DNA from: an uncultured Eubacteriales bacterium
GTDB taxonomy: Bacteria; Bacillota; Clostridia; Oscillospirales; CAG-272
Reading direction: 5' to 3'
Length of the DNA stretch: 50,625 bases
Assembly (NCBI GenBank): GCA_934462825.1
Contig: CAKSIP010000007.1
Span: 1 to 50,625, forward strand
The notes under the pieces are model-generated. The model was not told the origin of the DNA and did not search any database. It saw nothing but the letters and a program-made list of their open reading frames with translations. This document shows, piece after piece, positions 44,125 to 50,625 of this stretch. Positions within the stretch are counted from its first letter, which is position 1. Every line of letters starts with the position of its first letter. The position numbers were made by a program, and so were the translations under genes.

Positions 44125-44201
44125 AAGCATACATTATTCCTTGCGTGTGCAAGACTACACGGTTTGTCAATCGAATTTTTTTCGGAAAGGAATCTCCGCT
44201 T

Positions 44202-44954
44202 ATGAAAACAGAAATTTCTTTGATCGGATTCTTTAAGGAATGTCTGAACAAACTCTGGCTGATCGTTGCGCTGACGGTTCTCGGCGCGGCCATCGCGTTT
44301 TGTTACGCCTCTTTTTTGGTTACCCCCCTGTACACCTCGTCGTCCAGCCTGTATGTTTATAACGAGCAGACCTCGGGGAACCAATCCACCGCAACAATCA
44401 ACTACGCCAAACAAATGGTGAACCTCTATATTGAAGTGCTGAAAAGCAACCGCGTGCTTTCGCAGGTGAAAAACAACATTGACGAAAGCAAAAGCCTGCC
44501 CGAATATGCGTATTTGAAGGATGCCGATTATTCGGTGGCGGATCTTCGCCACATGATCAAGGCCGCGCCTCTCAATGAAACCGAGGCGTTTCAGATTTCC
44601 GTGACGACCGCCGATCCGCAGACCTCGCGCTTCATCAATGAGCAGATTCTGAAAATTCTGCCCAAGGTGGTGATGGAGGTCGCACACGCTACGGCCGTGG
44701 AAACCATTGACTCGGCTTCCACCCCCACCGCCCCCTCGTCGCCCAACGTCACCCGCTACACGGTGATCGGCGGCCTGATCGGTCTTGTCCTTGCTATGGG
44801 AATTGTTCTCCTTCTTCATATGACCGATACGGTGATCCGGGACGAGAACGATTTGAATGAACAGTTTGAAAATATTATTGTGCTGGGCGTCATCCCCGTC
44901 ATTCCGCTGAACGGAAATGCGTCGGAAGAACCGGCACAGCTGCAATCGAAGTAA
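44202..44954 (+). CDS. Wzz-type polysaccharide chain-length regulator / BY-kinase adaptor
   Basis: A 250-residue protein with two membrane helices (about 18-42 and 188-208) enclosing an extracytoplasmic Wzz domain (PLYTSSSSLYVYNEQT, NYAKQMVNLYIEVLKSNRV). The C-terminal cytoplasmic tail would activate the tyrosine kinase encoded next, as CapA does for CapB and TkmA for PtkA. ATG 44202 has GGAAAGGA upstream and 57 bp of leader excluded. It leads a three-gene module but no glycosyltransferases are present in the window. Confidence 0.93.
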   Translation: MKTEISLIGFFKECLNKLWLIVALTVLGAAIAFCYASFLVTPLYTSSSSLYVYNEQTSGNQSTATINYAKQMVNLYIEVLKSNRVLSQVKNNIDESKSLPEYAYLKDADYSVADLRHMIKAAPLNETEAFQISVTTADPQTSRFINEQILKILPKVVMEVAHATAVETIDSASTPTAPSSPNVTRYTVIGGLIGLVLAMGIVLLLHMTDTVIRDENDLNEQFENIIVLGVIPVIPLNGNASEEPAQLQSK

Positions 44955-44969
44955 GGGGGTTGAATCGTT

Positions 44970-45806
44970 ATGGCAAAATTTCCTTTTCTTGCAAAAAAGA
45001 AGATTTATAATCTGTCCCATGGAGAAGAAAACACCCGCCCGGACGTGATTCTCGGCAATTCCGTCCCCTTCGCTATCGCGGAAGCGTATAAAACCGCGCG
45101 TACCAATATTCAGTTTGTTACCGCGGACGATAAATGCAAAATCCTTCCCGTGACAAGCTCGATCCCCGGGGAGGGAAAAACCATCACCTGCATCAATACC
45201 GCCAGCTGTTTGGCGCAAAACGATCATAAGGTGCTTTTGATTGACGCCGATATGCGCAAGCCGCAGATCGCCACCGCCCTCGGCCTTCAAAAATCGCCCG
45301 GTCTTTCCGATATTTTGGCTTCCTTGGTCAAGACGGACGCCCCCGATCCTTATTGCCGCCAAAAAAGCAACATCCCCAACCTGGATGTCATTACGGCCGG
45401 CAAAACGCCCCCCAATCCCGCCGAGCTGTTGGCCGGGAAAAAGATGAGCGCCTTGCTGGAAGAACTTTCCGCAGAATATGACTATATTTTGATTGATACC
45501 CCGCCGGTTCTTGTCGTGACCGACGCGCTGGTGCTGGCTCCGCTGGTCAGCGGATATGTGCTGGTGGTGCGTGCCGGCGTGACGCATGGGGAGGTTTTGC
45601 GCGAAACGGTTGCCCGCTTTGAAACGCTGAATGCGAAAATTTGCGGCTTCATGCTCAACGGACAACGCTCCAAGACCGGCTCCTACGGACGATACGGAAA
45701 GTACGGCAAATACGGCCGCTATGGGAAGTACGGTCGCTACGGATACGGATATGGCGAGAGCTACGGCTATCGCCCCGACGCCGAATCGAAGGACGGCGAG
45801 AAATAA
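44970..45806 (+). CDS. BY-type tyrosine autokinase (CpsD/CapB)
   Basis: A 278-residue cytoplasmic BY-kinase. Walker A SSIPGEGKT (about 63-71), Walker A' VLLIDADMRKP (about 89-99) and Walker B YILIDTPPVL are in order. The C-terminal tyrosine cluster is extreme: eleven Tyr in about 31 residues, in GRYGKYG repeats encoded by an imperfect 9/18-bp repeat. The cluster is the autophosphorylation site that controls polysaccharide export. Starts 15 bp after the Wzz gene. Confidence 0.95.
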   Translation: MAKFPFLAKKKIYNLSHGEENTRPDVILGNSVPFAIAEAYKTARTNIQFVTADDKCKILPVTSSIPGEGKTITCINTASCLAQNDHKVLLIDADMRKPQIATALGLQKSPGLSDILASLVKTDAPDPYCRQKSNIPNLDVITAGKTPPNPAELLAGKKMSALLEELSAEYDYILIDTPPVLVVTDALVLAPLVSGYVLVVRAGVTHGEVLRETVARFETLNAKICGFMLNGQRSKTGSYGRYGKYGKYGRYGKYGRYGYGYGESYGYRPDAESKDGEK

Positions 45807-45911
45807 ACCATCGACACAACAGTTCGTTGCGATTGCAACAATGTGTTGCCGTTACAGCAGTAAATTATAGACAAAACCACAGCCACAGCGATAAAAAAGG
45901 AGGCGAGCCTG

Positions 45912-46619
45912 TTGCCAAGTCCGGTCGGAATTTTTACCGATTTTCACACGCATTTGCTGCCCGACCTTGACTGCTCCGGGCATCCCGACAGGGCGGCGGC
46001 GCTGATTGCCAATATCCGCGCGGCCGGTGTGGAAAACGTCGTTCTGACGCCGCACTTTTACCCGCAGCTGAACGCCTCGGTGGACGCCTTTCTTCGGGCG
46101 CGGGATCGGAAAATACAAGCCTTGATGACGGTGCTGGACGAGCAGGGGCAACCGAAGCTTCGCTTTTTTGCCGGCGCGGAAGTGCTGCTTTGCGCCGGGC
46201 TGGAGCATATGGAAGGGCTTGACGGCCTTTGCGTCGGCAACACCCGCACGCTGCTGGTGGAAATGCCGGACGTCGCCTGGAATGATGCCTTGCTCGCCTC
46301 GCTGACGGCCCTTCGGGACGAGCGACAGCTGGACGTGCTGATCGCACACGCCGAGCGCTACGGAAAAGAACGCGCGGAGCGGCTGATTCGCCGGGGCTTC
46401 AAGGTGCAAATCAACGCCGAGAGCTTTGGCGGCTTCGGACAAAAGCGGATGCTCCTCGATTGGGCTAAATCCGGCTATGTGTACGCCTTGGGCAGTGACA
46501 AGCACGTGCATTCGGACAAAAACACCCCGGTTTATAAAGCGTTTGTCAAGGCGGCCGGGTGCCTGTCCCCCTATGCTTCGCTTTTGAATGAGCGGATGCA
46601 GGCAATGCTGGGACTTTGA
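45912..46619 (+). CDS. PHP-domain tyrosine phosphatase (CpsB/YwqE-like)
   Basis: A 235-residue metal-dependent PHP-fold phosphatase that would dephosphorylate the kinase tail. The PHP metal ligands are visible in FTDFHTHLLPDLD, VVLTPHFYP, LIAHAERY and ALGSDKHVH. The start is TTG 45912, 8 bases after AAGGAGG (45897-45903), giving a normal N-terminus. It completes the adaptor-kinase-phosphatase trio. Confidence 0.93.
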   Translation: MPSPVGIFTDFHTHLLPDLDCSGHPDRAAALIANIRAAGVENVVLTPHFYPQLNASVDAFLRARDRKIQALMTVLDEQGQPKLRFFAGAEVLLCAGLEHMEGLDGLCVGNTRTLLVEMPDVAWNDALLASLTALRDERQLDVLIAHAERYGKERAERLIRRGFKVQINAESFGGFGQKRMLLDWAKSGYVYALGSDKHVHSDKNTPVYKAFVKAAGCLSPYASLLNERMQAMLGL

Positions 46620-46713
46620 CGCAGGCGATCCGAGAAAAGAGCGCGAAAAGAAACACGCGCGGCTCGGAGAAATGCCCCCGGCGAAAGCGCCGGGGCAGAA
46701 ACCATAAATAAAA

Positions 46714-46945
46714 AGAAAAAGGACGAAAAGGGAGAGTTAAAAAACGCAACATGCGTTTTTAACTCTCCCAACGACATTGGTCTCGGCGGCAAAGAGCCGC
46801 CGTTTTGCCACCAAAAAAATCAAAACACAAGATATGGAAGGCAAAATCGACCAAGAATCGCTAAAAACGCCGGGATCCCGACCGGCGTTTTTGAGGGGCT
46901 GTTAAAAACATCGAGTTTTTTAACAGTCCCCTTTCGTCCTTTTTT
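46714..46945. repeat. Hairpin-rich element with inverted ends (MITE-like)
   Basis: The ends are imperfect inverted copies: AAAAGGACGAAAAGGGAGAG at the left and, reading the other strand from 46945, AAAAAAGGACGAAAGGGGAC. Inside are four hairpins: 46730-46769 (GGGAGAGTTAAAAA..TTTTTAACTCTCCC), CGGCGGC/GCCGCCG near 46781-46800, 46863-46892 (AAAAACGCCGG/CCGGCGTTTTT, terminator-like on both strands) and 46895-46931 (GGGGCTGTTAAAAA..TTTTTTAACAGTCCCC). It lies between convergent genes and probably terminates both. Confidence 0.55.
46863..46892. terminator. Bidirectional terminator between cpsB-like and phosphatase genes
   Basis: A perfect 11-bp stem AAAAACGCCGG (46863-46873) with CCGGCGTTTTT (46882-46892), T-tracts on both strands. 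Confidence 0.8.
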
Positions 46946-46976
46946 GAATGGCGCCTTTTATGAAAACGCCGCGCTT

Positions 46977-47528
46977 TTACAGCAGTCGCGTCGGCTGACA
47001 TTGCGCCGTGCCGAGACTCCAGAACTGCGAGAGCGGCAGGCCGCGCACGTGGCAGGCAAAGGCGGCGTTCCATGCGCCGTGCCCGACGATCAGCAGGTCT
47101 TTGCCCTCTTGCAGCTGCGGCTCAACGATTTCGGTGAGAAACGATTGGATTCTCCCAAACAGCGAGGCAAAGGTTTCGGCGCCGCCGATGGAGGCGGTGT
47201 AGGTTTCGGGCGCAACAAAGAGGGGACGGATGGGACAATCCGCCCGATCGGCGTAGTCCTCGGCTCCCTCGTAAAGCCCAAAGCTCATTTCGGCCAGACG
47301 GTCGTCCGTCACGATGGGAATGGCTCGGTTCGCCAAAAAAAGCGCGGCCGTTTCCCGGGCGCGGGCCAGCGGCGAACAGTAGCAAACGTCCCAATGCAGG
47401 TCTTTGTACACCTCGCCTGCCTGCGCGGCCATGCGCCGCCCCTCGTCGTTCAGGGGAATGTCGATGCGCCCTTGCAGCTTGTGCCGGCGGTTCCAATCCG
47501 TCTCCCCGTGTCGCATAATGTATAGCAT
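46977..47528 (-). CDS. Histidine phosphatase family (phosphoglycerate mutase-like) protein
   Basis: A 183-residue branch-1 histidine phosphatase. The catalytic RHGETDWN is at residues 6-13, CSPLARARETA carries the second Arg, and LIVGHGAWNAA the second His. EMSFGLYEG is the usual acid-donor region. Broad-specificity phosphatases of this type act on small phosphorylated metabolites; the substrate is unknown. Its own promoter lies upstream. Confidence 0.93.
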   Translation of the reverse strand: MLYIMRHGETDWNRRHKLQGRIDIPLNDEGRRMAAQAGEVYKDLHWDVCYCSPLARARETAALFLANRAIPIVTDDRLAEMSFGLYEGAEDYADRADCPIRPLFVAPETYTASIGGAETFASLFGRIQSFLTEIVEPQLQEGKDLLIVGHGAWNAAFACHVRGLPLSQFWSLGTAQCQPTRLL

Positions 47529-47620
47529 GTTGGTTCTTGTCTCCTTGCTTGTCTCTTTCCCTGCGGCGCCGGCCGTGCGAACGCCTTGGCGGCGTCCCTT
47601 GGCCGAAACAGTCTTCCTTT

Positions 47621-47648
47621 ATTATACCATGGCGGGGCGGCTTGTCAA
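47621..47648 (-). promoter_or_regulatory. Sigma-A promoter for the histidine phosphatase gene
   Basis: On the minus strand TTGACA (47648-47643), 16 bp, TATAAT (47626-47621). Confidence 0.8.
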
Positions 47649-47731
47649 GAGCTTTCCCGCCTTTCCCTTGCTTTGTCCGGCCCCGGCGGCACGCCCGCCA
47701 GGGCCCCTTTCGGACGGAAAATAAAATTTTC

Positions 47732-47760
47732 TTGCAATTTTTCGCATACAATGGTATAAT
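47732..47760 (+). promoter_or_regulatory. Sigma-A promoter for the TetR gene
   Basis: TTGCAA (47732-47737), 17 bp, TATAAT (47755-47760), with ATGG just before the -10. Divergent from the phosphatase promoter. Confidence 0.75.
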
Positions 47761-47917
47761 TTTTATAGAAGAAACCTTGTTCCGACGGGAAAGCGGTCGG
47801 TTCTTTGCCGGGGCGAAACCCCGCGCCGCGTGAAAACACAGAACCCTCGGCGGACACGATCCCGTCAAATAAGCAAAAGGGAAGGCCGCGCAGCTTGGCC
47901 TTGCCCAAGGAGGAAAT

Positions 47918-48517
47918 ATGCAAGAGCGACGTGCTCCGAAAAAGGACAAAAAAACGAAGAAAAAAATTGTTTCGGCCGCGTGGAAGCTGTTCTATGAGCA
48001 GAGCTACGACGACACAACGGTGGATGACATTGTCGAGGAATCCGGCACATCGAAAGGCTCTTTTTATCATTATTTTGACGGAAAGGACGCGCTGCTCAGC
48101 TCGCTGTCCTTCCTGTTTGACGAAAAATACGAGGAGCTGATGCCGCAGATCGACGAAACGCAAAACGCCGTGGACACCTTGCTGTATCTGAACCGGGAGC
48201 TGTTTTCGATGATCGAGGAAACGGTTTCCTTGGAGTTGCTGGCACGGCTGTTTTCTTCCCAGCTGATCACACACGGGGAAAAGCACCTGATGGATCATTC
48301 GCGCTCCTACTACCGGGTGCTGCGCAGTGTGATCCTGAAAGGGCAGGCGAAGGGCGAGATCCGCGACGATATGTCGGTCAACGAGCTGTCCAAAATCTAC
48401 ACGCTTTGCGAGTGGGGTATGATTTACGATTGGTGCATTTGCGACGGCTCGTATTCGATCCGGCAGTACGCGATGAGAGTGATGCCGATGTTTTTGGCGT
48501 CTTTTCGCAAAAATTAA
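47918..48517 (+). CDS. TetR/AcrR-family transcriptional regulator
   Basis: A 199-residue regulator. The N-terminal HTH (KKKIVSAAWKLFYEQSYDDT, then VDDIVEESGTSKGSFYHYFDGKDAL) is typical TetR; the C-terminal helical domain is the ligand/dimer domain. AGGAGGAAAT precedes the ATG. The next gene, a sodium:solute symporter 200 bp downstream, has a perfect palindrome just before its promoter and is the likeliest target. Confidence 0.94.
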   Translation: MQERRAPKKDKKTKKKIVSAAWKLFYEQSYDDTTVDDIVEESGTSKGSFYHYFDGKDALLSSLSFLFDEKYEELMPQIDETQNAVDTLLYLNRELFSMIEETVSLELLARLFSSQLITHGEKHLMDHSRSYYRVLRSVILKGQAKGEIRDDMSVNELSKIYTLCEWGMIYDWCICDGSYSIRQYAMRVMPMFLASFRKN

Positions 48518-48607
48518 TTTTTTGTTCACATTTTGGTTGGTACAAATGTTCCGAATTTCGTCTATAAAACAATCTATATTTCAAGCCGAAAATACGATAT
48601 TATCAGA

Positions 48608-48639
48608 AACGCAGTATAGACTTTAGTCTATACTGCGTT
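48608..48639. promoter_or_regulatory. Perfect palindrome, candidate TetR operator
   Basis: AACGCAGTATAGACT (48608-48622), TT, AGTCTATACTGCGTT (48625-48639): a 15-bp perfect inverted repeat ending 6 bp before the symporter -35. There is no T-run after it, so an operator is more likely than a terminator. Half-site word GCAGTCTAT recurs at 48647-48655. Confidence 0.6.
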
Positions 48640-48644
48640 CTGTA

Positions 48645-48673
48645 TTGCAGTCTATTTTAAAACGTGATATAAT
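48645..48673 (+). promoter_or_regulatory. Sigma-A promoter for the symporter
   Basis: TTGCAG (48645-48650), 17 bp, TATAAT (48668-48673). Confidence 0.75.
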
Positions 48674-48719
48674 ATGCGCATATTTTCAAAAACAACACAG
48701 AAAGAAAGGAAAAAACATT

Positions 48720-50210
48720 ATGAAAGGTGAAATTATTGCATTTGTTTTGTACTTTTGCTTGATGCTCGGAATCGGCATTTACTTTTTCTTCCGTGAGAAA
48801 AAAGGAGGAGAAAAAGAATACTTTTTGGGCGGCCGTTCCATGGGCGTATGGGTAACCGCGATGTCGGCACAAGCGTCCGATATGTCCGCGTGGCTTTTGA
48901 TGGGCTTGCCCGGTTCGATTTTGGCCTTTGGCTTCGGCCAGATGTGGATTGGTATCGGCCTTTGCATCGGTACTATCGCCAATTGGATTTTGGTGGCGCG
49001 CCGGTTGCGTTGCTTCTCGGAGGCGGCCAATGATTCCATCACGATGCCGCAGTATCTTTCCAACCGCTTTGCTACCCAAAACCATACGCTGCAGATCCTC
49101 TGCGCCGTCATTTTCCTGGCAAGCTTTACGGTATACGTGGCATCGGCCTTTGTGGCGGGCGCGACGGTGTTCACCACCATCTTCCCCAAGCTGTCGAACC
49201 AACTTGCCATGATTATCTTCGCCGCCATCATTATTGTCTATACCTTCCTTGGCGGCTATAAGGCCGTGTGCTGGACGGACTTTTTCCAGGGGCTTCTGAT
49301 GCTGATTGCCGTGCTGGCTGTTCCGATTCTTATTGTTTGCACAAAGGATCTTGACACCTCCAAGCTGACCGAGGTGATTATCAGCAATGACGGCACCCGG
49401 TACGCCTTCGTTGATAGTCTCTTTTCCGCCTCCTGGCAGGACATTGTGTCCGGCCTTGCCTGGGGCCTTGGCTATTTCGGCATGCCGCATATTATTGTTC
49501 GCTTTATGTCCATTAAGGATCCGAAAATGGTGAAAAAGAGCGCCATTGTGGCCGGCGTATGGGTGACGCTTTCGCTGGCGGCCGTTTGCCTGATCGCTTA
49601 TTTCGGAAGAATGCTGGTGGGCGAGGAACTGCTGACAGAGAACATGCAAAAAACCGTTTTCATTCGCTTGGCGCGCGACTTGTTCCCGGCGGGCATTGCC
49701 GGCGTATTGCTGGCTGCCATCATAGCGGCGTCCATGTCAACGGCTGACAGCCAGCTGTTGGTGGCGGCTTCCGCCTTCACTTCGGACATCTATCGTCCTA
49801 TCTTCCGCAAAAAGGCGTCCGATAAGGAGCTTTTGTGGGTGGGCCGTGTGGTCGTTTTGATCGTTTCCGTGGTGGCCTATTTCATCGCCTCCTCCAAGGG
49901 AAGCGGCGCGCAGGCCATTATGAATTTGGTTGAAAATGCGTGGGGCGTGTTTGGCGCGGCCTTTGGTCCGGTGATCATCCTGTCGCTGTTTTGGCGGAGA
50001 TTTACCTACCGCGGCGCCATTGCCGGCGTTATCGGCGGTTCGTTGGTGGACGTGCTTTGGCTGATCTTCCTGAAGTCCTCCACCGGCGTGTATGAAATTC
50101 TGCCCGGCTTCCTTGTCGGAGCCGCCTGCGCCGTGATTGTGACACTGCTGGATAAAAAGCCGGCGAAGGAAGTGACCGACATTTATGATAAAGCCGTTGC
50201 CATGCGGTAA
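48720..50210 (+). CDS. Sodium:solute (proline-type) symporter, SSS family
   Basis: A 496-residue transporter with about thirteen membrane helices. YFLGGRSMGVWVTAMSAQASDMSAW is cut here as YFLGGRSMG and SAQASDMSAWLLMG, both PutP-type; AGVLLAAIIAASMSTADSQLL carries the Ser/Thr pair for the sodium site. The overall pattern fits PutP-like Na+/proline symporters, though other solutes are possible. ATG 48720 has AGAAAGGA upstream; a longer start at 48645 would lie in the promoter. Confidence 0.93.
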   Translation: MKGEIIAFVLYFCLMLGIGIYFFFREKKGGEKEYFLGGRSMGVWVTAMSAQASDMSAWLLMGLPGSILAFGFGQMWIGIGLCIGTIANWILVARRLRCFSEAANDSITMPQYLSNRFATQNHTLQILCAVIFLASFTVYVASAFVAGATVFTTIFPKLSNQLAMIIFAAIIIVYTFLGGYKAVCWTDFFQGLLMLIAVLAVPILIVCTKDLDTSKLTEVIISNDGTRYAFVDSLFSASWQDIVSGLAWGLGYFGMPHIIVRFMSIKDPKMVKKSAIVAGVWVTLSLAAVCLIAYFGRMLVGEELLTENMQKTVFIRLARDLFPAGIAGVLLAAIIAASMSTADSQLLVAASAFTSDIYRPIFRKKASDKELLWVGRVVVLIVSVVAYFIASSKGSGAQAIMNLVENAWGVFGAAFGPVIILSLFWRRFTYRGAIAGVIGGSLVDVLWLIFLKSSTGVYEILPGFLVGAACAVIVTLLDKKPAKEVTDIYDKAVAMR

Positions 50211-50254
50211 GGAGTCAAACGCCGCATAACCCGGCTGTGACACGCGACAAAAAC

Positions 50255-50291
50255 GAGGGGAGGAAAAGCCTTGGTGGCTTTTCCTCCCCTC
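50255..50291 (+). terminator. Terminator after the symporter
   Basis: A 16-bp perfect stem GAGGGGAGGAAAAGCC (50255-50270) with GGCTTTTCCTCCCCTC (50276-50291). Little T after it, but the stem is very strong. Confidence 0.75.
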
Positions 50292-50378
50292 AAAGTGTCG
50301 TCCGCCCGCCGTCCGCGCCCCGATGACCGGGCGATCTGCGCCTTGCGCTAAAAAAATGCAATTGTTTGAAAAAAACCC

Positions 50379-50407
50379 TTGACAAAACTCTCTGCCTTTG
50401 GTATAAT
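50379..50407 (+). promoter_or_regulatory. Sigma-A promoter for tRNA-Cys
   Basis: Perfect consensus TTGACA (50379-50384), 17 bp, TATAAT (50402-50407), 17 bp before the tRNA. Confidence 0.92.
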
Positions 50408-50423
50408 AAGCGAGTAAATGAAT

Positions 50424-50497
50424 GGCGCCATAGCCAAGCGGTAAGGCAGAGGTCTGCAAAACCTTCATCCCCGGTCCGATTCCGGGTGGCGCCTCCA
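50424..50497 (+). tRNA. tRNA-Cys (GCA)
   Basis: Acceptor GGCGCCA (50424-50430) pairs with TGGCGCC (50487-50493), discriminator T, encoded CCA (50495-50497). D arm AGCCAAGCGGTAAGGC, anticodon loop CTGCAAA giving GCA, and T arm CCGGTCCGATTCCGG are all regular. No introns or variable-arm extension. Confidence 0.97.
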
Positions 50498-50530
50498 AGT
50501 GTTCCGGTCTTAAAAGATGCCGATCGAAAA

Positions 50531-50596
50531 ACCCGAGATTTTCTCGGGTCAGATTACTGACAAAGGTCTCAGGACTCTCGTTCTGAGACCTTTGTC
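50531..50596 (+). terminator. Two hairpins downstream of tRNA-Cys
   Basis: ACCCGAGA/TCTCGGGT (50531-50549, 3-base loop) is followed by a perfect 14-bp stem GACAAAGGTCTCAG (50559-50572) with CTGAGACCTTTGTC (50583-50596). No T-run follows, so processing or termination roles are uncertain. Confidence 0.5.
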
Positions 50597-50625
50597 GTAC
50601 TTTACAAGTATTCGTATAAGTGATA

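Overview
This 50.6 kb window is a chromosomal segment of a fairly GC-rich low-GC-lineage Gram-positive, most likely an uncultured Clostridia member (Oscillospirales/Christensenellales-like). The reasons are ParB sites of the Bacillus-type consensus, sigma-A promoters with near-perfect TTGACA/TATAAT boxes and 17-bp spacing, recA-recX overlap, mreC-mreD, a DacF-like carboxypeptidase, a SpoIIIE/FtsK translocase and a BY-kinase/PHP-phosphatase exopolysaccharide module. The lineage is inference; no rRNA is present.

Layout. 1-2600: dispersed repeats, then a sugar isomerase/epimerase and a Gfo/Idh/MocA oxidoreductase. 2600-10650: a chromosome-segregation region, probably near oriC, with six parS sites, parA, a 75-residue protein carrying a ParB-like N-terminal GLGR motif, 2.7 kb of repeats, parB, and a 38-bp repeat array containing DnaA-box sequences. 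10650-14430: serS, an unknown acidic membrane protein and a MORN-repeat membrane protein. 14760-18600: recA-recX and mreC-mreD. 19010-24800: a SLOG protein, an ABC exporter with its DUF1854 partner, a glycerophosphodiesterase and mscL. 24990-28043 (minus): an MBOAT acyltransferase and YifB. 28190-32840: a GH36 alpha-galactosidase, a D-Ala-D-Ala carboxypeptidase and ruvX. 33040-35040 (minus): DUF378 and two half-size TSUP transporters with repeat-built tails. 35100-38460: ftsK. 38626-42143 (minus): a heterodimeric ABC exporter. 42460-50210: an APC permease, a Wzz/CpsD/CpsB module, a histidine phosphatase (minus), a TetR regulator and a sodium:solute symporter. The window closes with tRNA-Cys.

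The striking overall property is the density of short tandem repeats. At least seventeen arrays (units 6 to about 150 bp) occur between genes. Inside genes they are in frame and build hydrophilic tails: a heptapeptide array in the MORN protein, an 11-residue array in one TSUP, a Cys/His/Glu tail in the other, Gly-Thr/Gly-Ser runs in MreD, and Lys/Glu runs in FtsK and RuvX.

The best candidates for something new are the small ParB-like peptide gene between parA and parB, the DnaA-box repeat array behind parB, and the split TSUP transporter with repeat-derived tails. Functions are assigned by reading motifs by eye; no database search was run.
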